64,000 nt of DNA from Brevipalpus yothersi (taxonomy: Eukaryota; Arthropoda; Arachnida; Trombidiformes; Tenuipalpidae), in contig QZCP01000568.1 in NCBI GenBank assembly GCA_003956705.1, forward strand, positions 158,257 through 222,256, read 5' to 3'. Position numbers and translations under genes: made by a program. Below the pieces are notes generated by a model, which was not told where the DNA came from, did no database searches, and saw nothing but the letters and a program-made list of their open reading frames with translations. Positions 1 to 10,025 of this stretch are shown one piece after another (position 1 is the stretch's first letter; every line of letters begins with the position of its first letter).

Positions 1-918
1 ACAGCCAGATAACAGTTATCATGACCAAGAGCTGGTCATCATTTTGACTTTTTATAGTAAATTCTCAATTTTTGTCCATCGAGATGATCGCATGCTGATG
101 GAATATTTGCTAATCTTAATCATTCATTTTTTAACCTTTTATAGTCTGTCTTACTTCAATTCTGAGGTGATTCTTTATCATACAAAACTTTGATGAATCT
201 TAATGTCAATTTCGGACCACTCTTGATTCAAAATTCGACAGTGTCTAGAGCTGTTCAAATTTTGCCCATCAAAATTGAAGGCTAGAAGATGAGTCGCCAT
301 TTTCATCTTTTGATTGAATTTTGTCACGGTTCAAAAGCTAATGTACTTGGCCAAACAATAAAAAAACATTTTCTTAGAGTCATCAAAGGGCTTAGAAGGA
401 AGACTTGAAGGCCTTGAAGCAAACGATCAGATGGATTAGCTTTCAATAAGTTAACCTGGTAGCTTAACTAACCACCAATCGATGGTAAAGTTTTGATTCT
501 GAGGTAGTTTGAACCGGCGAAGAATAATATCAAGTGCTGCACCTAAAATTACATCATCGATTGATCGGCTTTGGCACAAAAAACTTTATGAGGTAATATA
601 CTGAGCTGATTCGACCAATCTCAAATCTTTTTTAATGGCCTTTTAGAACAGTAGACTACGACTCACTGAGACTCATTATCAGTGGTTCAATCTCACTAGA
701 TTCAAGGGTTCAAAGAAACTTAGAGAAAATTTTTTCTCATTCATAGAGGAAGACTTTTTACTAAAAAATTTTGTATTTATGAAGAAAATTAGAAATTTTT
801 GTTCAAAAAACATCAACATTAGAAAAGGACTTGTGGCAGTGAAATTTTAGGAATAACTGAGTAGGAATTCAAAGCTTTCATTGCTTCGATATGTGAATAA
901 GAAAATAGGAGGTAGTGA
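1..918. other. non-coding flank, 3' side of the RNF17-like gene
   Basis: I see no coding exon on either strand here. The part nearest 918 should hold the 3' untranslated region of the minus-strand RNF17-like gene. No AATAAA is visible on the minus strand close to the stop; an ATTAAA variant (631-636 on the plus strand reads tttaat) lies about 280 bases past the stop and is a possible polyadenylation signal. Confidence 0.5.
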
Positions 919-3900
919 TCAGTCATCAACAATTTTCAGCATGTTTCTTTCAATCAATCTGTTGAAGGCTGGTCTGACTGGATTCAAGTCTTCATCACAT
1001 TCCCACAACTCAACTGCTAATGGAAACTCAGGACTATCATGTTTGAAAAGGGCTCCCAAACACACATTAGAATCTGTTTGAGCATCAACCTCATTGATCA
1101 TTTGCTTCTTTATTTGAGTACTCCATATTCCCTGAGCAGGTGCAAGGTTCGTCAACTTGGCCAAAAAACAGTGAGCTGGAGCTGAAACTATATGTTCCTC
1201 GTCCAAGAGTTTTATGCTAGAATGGATAAGAATTCAATCAAAATCAAATCAAAGAAGCCTGGATGGGGTTGTTAACTTACTCTCTCATCCTGACCACTTC
1301 ACTATTACCGTAGTCGATGAAGAGAACTTCATATTTTAATCCACCCAGATCCTTCATCACAATGCCTCTATACCAGAGGTCATCAAAATGGTATTTTGCG
1401 ACAACATGATCTCCTGCAAAAGAGAGAGTGGGAAGCGTAAAATCAATCATAAATCAGAAATGCAAGAGAGGGATCACTATTGGACTTACCCTTTTTGTAG
1501 GATGAATCAAGATTTTGATATTGATTGTCAACATTTCTTCTCATAGATTCCATTTCAGTGATGAAATATTCATGCCTGGTATTAATGTCCTCCTCTATCT
1601 CATCTCTTGGGTGAGGAATTTGATTAGCTTGCAAGCAAACATAGTTTTCCTCTATTACATGGGATATCACCACGGGAAAGATCTTGTTTTTCTGGAAGGA
1701 GTACTGCGGATATTCGAACATGCCATCATCAAGCATTTTCAACCGTTCAGAGACAGCCTCAGGCATGAAATCATGGATTTGAGCAGGTTTGATGAGATCT
1801 TTACTCAACAAGTATTGTCTCAAATCCCCTTCACTAGGAAGGCTTGGTCTCAAAAGCAAATCGTGACTCCTGCCGAAGTTCTAATGAAAGAAGAGAACAA
1901 GCGATGGAAAAGCATGGTCTACTCAATTCGAAATGTAACATACCTCAATGACCATTTTGCATCTTTTTCCGGAAATACATCGGCGAATCTCTTCCAGGGC
2001 TTTCTCCTCTTGCTCTGGTGAATCAGCCCATAATACTGAGTTCAATAATTGACCAGCGAGAATTAATCGAGGAGAATGGTTGACCACCTCTGAACTCATA
2101 TATTCGAGAAGAACTTCCTCAGAGAAGCCCCTATCAACGTCGAATATTATAATTCTACGACCCTTTTGTTCTTTGATTTCACCACGGTACCACCTCTTGT
2201 GCTTCTGGGAATAAGTAGTACAGGCAACACCAACCGAAGGCTTACTCGCGAAAGGAGTGAATCTCTCTTTTTCAAAGAGTTTTCGATGGATTGACCTGTT
2301 AATCAATGCTAGAGGATCACTTTCATCCTCTCCTTCGAGTCTGAAATATAAGCGCAATGAACGATCAACTTCAGACAAGATGGCATTGAAGATAGGTGTT
2401 TGAGGTTGTATAGCGGGGGGATAATTTGGCATTGCAGTTTCAGTATTTGAATAATTTGAGGAATTGTAATAGGCTCTTCGGAGTCGAGATAAAAAGGAAT
2501 TTGGGTTATAGAGTGCCACAGGATGCTCTTTTTCCAAGTATATCTTATTTGATATATCGTTGATATCGTTTCCATCTGTCGTTGGATCACTAGAACAGAG
2601 AAGAAGAGATGTAGGATTTCAAGTTTATGTGAAGGAAATGCAAGTTTTCAAAATATACTTACCATTTCAATTCAACTGACATCGATTCATAAAACATGCT
2701 CCTGACAGATTTGTACACAATTTTTTCCAAACTAAGCGCATCTCTTACGATTCGAACTTGGTAGAAAAGATTAACTCCCAAAGAATCAGGTTGTTCAACT
2801 GGGGGTACCTCACTGAGTTTGATTGAGAGGTTATTCTTATATTTACCAACAATGCTCATAAAGATAGAAGAAGCTTCATGAGGATTCAATTCTCTACCCA
2901 TACCCTCTATATGGCACCTAACACACATCTCAGGGTCCAAAATAAGCTTATTGCTAGGTGGGATTTTTCGCATTGTCTCACGATGGACTAGATAATGAGT
3001 GCCGAAATCGAGATCATATATGGAGTACTCTGTATCAGGTGAATCAAGTGTGGCTCCTCGAGGATCTCTGGAAGGATCAGTTTCTGCAACGGCGATTCTG
3101 CTTATGATCCGACCTCTTCTCCACCCCTCAGAATAATGTTTAGCATAGTCCAATTTGAAGGCACATACGTCGAAAGGCTTGAGACTTTGAAGAGATCCTG
3201 TGGCAACAATGTTATCAGTATTGGAAAACTCGTCATCTAGTCGCCTAAGAAAATTTTTTACATAATTTTTATACTCTGGTGTGGCAAGTTGAACGAAAAA
3301 TTCCTTGGGACTTTTTCCATCAGTCAAAATCACAGGAATCAACGTTAAGTCACCAACAAGAGAGTGGCTTTTCATTCTTTGATACATTTCACGAATGGTT
3401 GTATAACACATGTTATTCACAGTCGCAGTTTCACTAACATTTGAAGTTCTTGAAGACCCATTCGAGGGGCATGAGGAATTTAATTCGAGTCCTGGCATAG
3501 GTTGTGTTTGACCAGGATTCGGACCAGATTTAAATGAAGCGAATAGCTCTCTAACAAGAATCTCATTGATCGTAGAGTCTCCATGATCTATTGCAATGTT
3601 TAGATTTCGGAGAGATACGAGATATTTTGGATGCTTTTTGAGATCTATTGATTCAATGGTCATAACGGTGCAGTCACTAGTTGTTGAACTGAGGAGCTGT
3701 TTGAAGCGTTCCAAAGAATTTTGACCCCATGCGGATCCTTCTGTTATCGGTCTCAAATTGAAAAGACCGCATTTAATTGCTTTCTTTGGAATAGAAATAA
3801 ATTTATCGGTAAGTAGGAAGAGGCTTCCAAGATTGACTCTTTCTTTCCTTCCAGAATCTACCAACTTCACTTCAACCATTGGTGGCAGTAAATTGCTGAC

Positions 3901-6014
3901 TCGAGCTCTTCGAAAAACCGTATTATCCCCTTCTCTGATTCGAACGGCACAGGGAGCTTTCATACGAGGGCAGTGGAAACTGTAAACTTTAGGACTGTTT
4001 GTCATGAGTTTTTTGTACAATTCATCAAGTTCTGCTTCCATCGCACGCAATTCATCTTCCTCTCTCCCCAAATTTATGTAGAATCGATCAGGAGTTTCGA
4101 TGTGAGTGACAGTGATCGAAAGAGATTCAGAATTTGCCTCCAGAGGACTATGATTGGGATAAGATTTGAAAGATATGGGAGGATATGGCGCAGTGGTCAT
4201 ACCTTCGATCTTCCCAGCATTCACATAATAAAGATGTTCAACTAAGGTTGGGAGAGGGGTGCTTACGTCCGAAAGACAAAAGTGAACCACGTCAACATAG
4301 CTTCTCTCATTTCTTATCTCTTGCACAAGCAGTCTCAAAGCTTGACCTGAGCAGAATGCGAGGACATGTTTCTTGAAACTCTCTCCAACCGAATCAGAGA
4401 CAGGTGGAATACGATTAAGAGCACATGTTATAAGTAGTTTGGGGAACTCTTCAAGGTTCCAGAAACGAGAGCTACCTTCACGAATGTTCATGAAAGAGAT
4501 TTCTTCTCGTCGGTCATAGTCATATAAATCGACAAGAAATGTCAAGTCATAATTAGTTTTCACTGGTATCGGCAGTTCGATCGCTGGTTGGGGCTTAGGA
4601 GGTCTAATTTTAACGATAGTTCCTCGGCACCATCGTTTACTGGAATTAGAATATGCAAAACATTTGGTACCGATATGAAGTTCACTTTCTGGTGGAGGAT
4701 GAGAGTAGATTGATGAGCAAAGAGTTTCAAGACCCTTGTTGAGGTTGGTCGCTTTGTCATTCTCATCTGTGAGGGAGAAAATAAGCTCGCTTGGACTAAC
4801 ATATTTGACCAGTTTCACGATTTCTCTTTTGATGCATTTGATGTGAGCGTATGGTTTCGGACGGTCTTGTTCACTGGATGCTTTCTGGTTGGAACGATTC
4901 ATCGAGTTAGAAGGTGGAGGTAGTTTTCGTTGATGATTTGAAGTTTTGAGATCTATATAATCAGATGAAATCTTGTTGGATTCTTTTTTGAGCTTGATGA
5001 ATTGAGATAAATGTTCACGCATCTTAGATGGCTCACGTATGGTGAGAATCTCGAATTCTTCTCTCACAGGATATTTAATTGACACTTGAGTAGGTCTCCG
5101 CTTAAGATTTGATATGTCTTGACTTAGCTTGTTCCTTTGGGACTCAATAGGGGCTTTATGAGGCGCTTTCAATATGCATGATTTGAAATTTGATCTGGTT
5201 TCAGCGAATGATTGCTCTTTTGATTCCAAGAGTGATGTCAGAGAATTATATCGCTCATTAATGCATTTCATTACCCTCTGTTCTTCTAGCTGGAGAGCAC
5301 CATGTAGAAACTGATATTGAGATCTTATCTTTTCACGCGCCAAAGCCATTTCTTTGTTAAGCTCTGTCCTAGTATCCATTAAGCTTTTGATGCTCTTACC
5401 ACACTCTCTATAACCAACAACAGCTGATTCTACCATACTCTTGAAAGAATCATCGTTGGTTACACGAGAAGGAATGTTAACCACCTCGGGATCATCAACA
5501 AAAGAATGAGAAGGTGGAGGTCTTTCCGGCATAGGATCTGGATAAAAAAACAAAGAAGCAGTCTAATCTCTATCCCAATTATTACAATCCACTATCACTT
5601 ACCATCCAGACTGATTGTCGGAGTCGCAATTACGACTACTTGGCCAATATCGAAAGCTCGACCAACCGAATAGGCATCATAATGAATTTCATCACTACAC
5701 TCATCGTTGTGACGATTAACTTTTAAATCTTTTCTAGTCTCCTTTTTAATGCCTTCATAAGTGATTGCTTTACAAAATACTGGTGGAAAATTGGTTGACA
5801 AATCACACTTAATACACTTATAAAAACTTGCACCCCCAAGAATAGTAGACGTAACACACTTTTCACACAAAGAATGTCCACAAGATAGAAGAATTTTCGG
5901 TATGTAAGGACTTTCTTTTTCGTGTTTATCTTCTCTCGCAAAGCCATCAGGTCCACTTGGAATCGATTCGGTGGACGGATTAGATGGACACGATGGATTG
6001 ACACAATAAGACAT
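919..6014 (-). CDS. RNF17: RNF17/Qin-like RING finger and multi-Tudor domain protein
   Basis: Six exons on the minus strand: 6014-5603, 5537-2663, 2589-1944, 1880-1490, 1413-1281, 1216-919. All introns are GT-AG, 63-76 bp, phases consistent, giving 1584 aa (human RNF17 is about 1620). The ATG at 6014 opens MSYCVNPSC. Residues 4-70 form a RING-like zinc site (C4, C9, C45, H47, C50, C53, C67, C70). Residues about 167-282 are rich in K/E/Q/L and look like a coiled coil. Five Tudor domains follow at about 426-490, 660-712, 923-997, 1212-1263 and 1442-1486; the last has LWYRG and FIDYGNSE, the complete aromatic cage that reads dimethyl-arginine. The strands before several Tudor cores look like the staphylococcal-nuclease half of extended Tudor domains. 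RNF17 in mammals and Qin/Kumo in flies act in germ granules and the piRNA pathway. The family call is firm; exact orthology to RNF17 is inferred from domain order and length. Confidence 0.88.
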
Positions 6015-6467
6015 GGTGTGGGCAAAACACTCGTTGTCAAACAGCTCAGATTACAAAATAATCAAGATTTTATTATTTCGGTTCTTTATGTATACAGCGT
6101 TGAACGGATGGGTATTATACCTCAGTACAGGCTTGCAACCTCATCCGCTCTCTGTTCAGATGATATGTGAGACCACAATTAAGCGGAAGATTGGGATACA
6201 TCAATTAAATTTGATAATCATGATGATGATTAACCGGCTAAGTCATAATATTTTGACAATTTCTAAAAGCTAAAACTTTTAAATAGGGTGCGCATGCGTA
6301 CTGGTTAGATAAAAACTATCCAGTAGCGACATCTGAGGTTTGTTAAACTCTTCTTCGAAGTTCTGAATCGAAATCGATTTTTTCCAGAACATATTCTTCA
6401 TCAGGGAAGAGAAATAAGCTTACCGAACAGAACTTTAGTATAAGTGAGGAAGCTTATGAAAGATGGG
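6015..6467. promoter_or_regulatory. upstream region of the RNF17-like gene with NRF1-like site
   Basis: This should hold the promoter and 5' untranslated region of the minus-strand RNF17-like gene. The one striking motif is TGCGCATGCGTA near 6291-6302. It is one base away from the palindromic NRF1 consensus (TGCGCATGCGCA) and stands out in AT-rich DNA. No TATA box is evident. Whether it is bound is inference. Confidence 0.35.
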
Positions 6468-6686
6468 CTAAAAGTGAATAGAGAACATCTTCTCTCTTGT
6501 CATTGGAGGAAGAGGGTGATGATTGCCATCATCTACCTGACCATTATTGAGTGGCCTTACTGAAGCTACATACATTGTTGCAGTACGAGGTTCATTCGTT
6601 TGAGAAAACTTGCAATTCATAAAATTTTGCATTTCTGATCTCACGGAGATGTTGAGCAAATTGTGACCTTTAAAAATCTGAGACAT
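6468..6686 (-). CDS. possible small protein of unknown function
   Basis: A closed 72-aa ORF with a true ATG and an in-frame stop upstream, opening MSQIFKGHNLLNISVR. Codon use looks plausible and the first 50 residues are not low in complexity, unlike most chance ORFs nearby. I do not recognise the family and see no signal peptide or membrane segment. The end may be intronic: CAG/GTAGAT follows the codons for NNGQ, and a pyrimidine-rich stretch ending in TTTTAG lies about 70 bases on. Splicing there would give a similar length with a different tail. It lies upstream of the RNF17-like gene on the same strand. It may be chance. Confidence 0.25.
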   Translation of the reverse strand: MSQIFKGHNLLNISVRSEMQNFMNCKFSQTNEPRTATMYVASVRPLNNGQVDDGNHHPLPPMTREKMFSIHF

Positions 6687-9581
6687 GGCAATATCTTTTA
6701 ATTAGGTTAGATATGCGGTTACCCTCACATCTCTCAATCAGAGGAGATGACTACCCTTAGATGTGAGTACATTGTATATATTCGTTTGAAAATGCTGAAA
6801 ATTTTTCTCCTCATCAGCTATGGATAGTGAATGAGAGGCTTTACACATCAATAATCTGGAAAAATTACCTATCAATTGATCGGCACATAGGCAAAGAGGC
6901 CGATAAAGTATCTGATGTGTGGTGAATTTTCTTTTAAACCTTCAAATGATGAACGTGTGATACTAGTTCATATTGGAAATGAGGTCAACCAATGAATATG
7001 AACGAGTGTTCACACCTACTGACAGTTAACTTTCATCAGATCAATTCGTGCTGTGACTGCCTATTAGTCAGAAAAAGCCAATGAAAAAAATGAAAAAGTA
7101 AATGAAAGATGACAAATCATGACTAAATTAACACTGAAAATAGTGGATGAGAAAGAGGATAAAAAGTATTCAATAAAAATTAAAAGAAAGTTGGAGATTA
7201 GATTATGCTTCTTTTTGAGGAAAAAATTTGACCGCATGATTGTTCTTCTCTTTCTCTCTCTCTCTTTCTCACTTCATTACCACGAAAAATCGATTTCAAG
7301 CAAAACCAGTCCGATGAAGGAAAGAGTAAACTTAACGAAGTAAACAAGAGCTTGCGCTGGTATGGACCAATTTGTTCTCCAATTCCATTGAATTGAAATT
7401 ACTTTCATCTATAATTTCACTCTTTCCCCAACTAACGAGATGCTGGCTAACGATGAGTATATGGACAGTGAAAATGGCTCTCTAATCAATTTCTCTTGTG
7501 TCAAAAGGTCAAAAGCGATAACCTATGAGATCACAGGTGGCAGAAAAGTTAAAAGGTGAGTGACTTGTACTATGATGAGAGGCAATTAGCAGCAAAAGAA
7601 CTTGAACTATTTAGCGTAACTGTCCTTGTATGCTTGGAAAAGTGAGTCAAAGTGATTCTAGTTGATTGAATAACATCCCAATGCAATGCAATCAGCCTCA
7701 TTGCTACCCAAAACAATCCTATCTGGTCAGCATAATTTTGCGGCAAAAAAGAATCTTCTCCAACAGCGCAATTCAGCTGGAAATGCAACATGTGACATTT
7801 GATGAAGACATTTTTTCTCTCTCTCTCTTCATGAATCGAGGATCACATAAACAAGTTTATCCAGTGAGCGAGATAACACAGAGAGAGAGAAGAGAGAAGG
7901 TCGAGCTTTGACTTGTTATCCGATCTTATCTTCAATTCGATTGTGAAAATTGTATTTGAACGGCGATCCTGGATGATCCAATCATAGGCTACAAAGAAGA
8001 GAAGAGGACAAGAGAGTGTGTCTGTGTATAAAAGGGGGAGAGAGAGATAGAAAAAAAGGAGGAGAAATTGGACGCCAAGCCAAGTGAATAATCTCACCTC
8101 GCTTACATGATTGATTATGCTTCGAATGAACTTACATTATCAATCAGATGATAAGACTACACTTTCTACTAGCGAATGAAAGATGGATGCATAGAGGAAG
8201 AGAAAAAGTGTGAGAGGGAGAGAAAGAAAAGGTAAAGTCACCCTATTGACTTTGGCATCATTTTGATTATTTGTTAATAGTGCAATTTAGCATAAGGAAA
8301 CAACGTTAAGGATGATTTGTCGACATAAACGTGGAAGATGATGATTGTGAGTCGTTCGCACTAGGAGGACAATCTCCTTCGAACTTATGGATTAACGGCC
8401 TTTTATGTTGCACTTTTGATGCCACATCCACGATATATGTAAATCCACGTTGCATACATTGTAGGCGTCAGAATATGGTGTTCACATGGAATAAGTCTTG
8501 GCAAGTTCACAGTTTTAGGATGCTGTTGATGATGGTTGAATCATCTCATGTGAGTTTGAGTGTAAGTGTGTGTGTTTGTGTATGTTCAAGAGAAACAATC
8601 GATTGATGGCGAGCGAGGATGTTACTTGACATGCAAAAAAGAAAAGATGGATAGTTTACGAATTTCCAGTGCTCTTGTTGTTGTAAGAGCACCCTTTATT
8701 GATTAATTGGTTAACGTCAGTTTAATCAGCGCTTTTGATCGTCTTCTTTTCAGCGTAATCCATATGATGTAAGAAGGAAGTAGAGATGATTAAGAAAAAG
8801 AGGATTAAACATGAATGACAATTTTTCCTTCTCATCTACAAATTTGGGCATGAATTGTGAAGAGAAATCTCTGAATGATTCCATTGGCAATTTTTTAAAC
8901 TTTCGTTTACCGAGGATAGTTGCTTTAGGACATGAATCATCACCAATCAATTCAACTGATTCAATATCCTCATTTATTTTTCAAGGAATACCTATGAATT
9001 TTTGAATCAACGACATGAGAAAAGAGTTCTCCTATCGTTTCTTCAGTATAATGAACTAGGACCCATGATAGCGGGTGAGATGTAGGGGAAAGAGAGAGGA
9101 AAGAGAGAGGAAAGAGAGAGGAAAGAGAGAGGAAAGAGAGAGAGGAGAAAGAGAGAAGATGGAAAGAATTTGAGTAGGATGAGAAAAACGATAGATAAGC
9201 GCATCATGCACAATCTTATCACACATAAACATCTCCAATATGCTGCCCAGCTAGGAGAGACATTTCAGCGTCTTTATGTTCGAAGCATATTAACGAGTGA
9301 TGCGACATTAGGGATATTAATTAGCTATGAGAGGTCATGAAGAAGCAGGACTGGAGAGGGGAAGAGAGATGAAGATATGAAGAAAGATAGAAAGGAAGAG
9401 ACAGAGAGCTCATTTGAAAAAGAGATGAGTGAAATGAAACAACGAAAATGTTGAGGACAGATGAAATGATAGGAAAAGAAATTCATTGTTATTATAATAG
9501 TGACAATATAAACGCTAAGGGCAGGGAAAGCCAAAAGGGATTGCGAAAGAAAATATGCTAACCAAAAGAAGAGGAAGAAAA
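6687..9581. other. non-coding interval between the small ORF and the CK1-alpha 3' end
   Basis: No exon with acceptable splice sites or recognisable protein was seen on either strand. The DNA is AT-rich, and the right part becomes strongly purine-rich on the plus strand (GAGAGA and AAAGAG runs from about 7,850 on). Confidence 0.5.
9087..9141. repeat. 11-bp tandem repeat (ggaaagagaga), about 5 copies
   Basis: Five near-perfect head-to-tail copies of an 11-base purine unit, followed by a degenerate GA tract. It is non-coding. Confidence 0.85.
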
Positions 9582-9587
9582 TTTATT
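9582..9587 (-). other. candidate polyadenylation signal of CK1-alpha
   Basis: The plus strand reads tttatt, so the minus strand has AATAAA about 440 bases past the CK1-alpha stop codon. It is the nearest canonical signal I noticed and would give a 3' untranslated region of normal size. Confidence 0.4.
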
Positions 9588-10025
9588 TATGAATAGACTG
9601 ATTAAAGGGGTTTTACTTTTTTTTCCAGGATCAAGCTGTGGATTCAATTTGGTTTAGTCAAAAGTGACAAAAAAATGAGAGAAAATGATTCAAGGGGAGT
9701 GTAAATGGTGAATAGGCAGAGGACGGCGCTTATGATTCCAGAAAATTTTGTGTGGATATAGGCATGGACAGTTGCAATGAATTTGCAAATGAGGGCAGAG
9801 AGCGGAAGATAGGGAGGACAGACAAAGGAAGAGAAGAAGATTGGTTATGAGAAAGAGAGAAGAGAGAAAGAGCGATAAAGATAAAGAGAATAGAGAGATA
9901 GAGTGTTTGTGTATAGAAAACGAGAGGGATTTAGGATTCAAACCCTTGTACGATAGGTATGTTTACAATTTTTTCGAAAAGAGAAGAAGATAGAGAAAGA
10001 GAGAAATAGAGGAGGAAAGAGATGG

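Noticed and set aside
1515..2021. 168-codon plus-strand frame inside the RNF17-like gene
   Set aside because: It is antisense to confirmed exons; a shadow frame.
8331..8606. 91-codon plus-strand frame with several Cys
   Set aside because: It begins with GTG, has no recognisable family, ends in a TG repeat and lacks splice support.
9934..9944. tRNA B-box-like word (GGTTTGAATCC on the minus strand)
   Set aside because: No A box or cloverleaf can be drawn around it.
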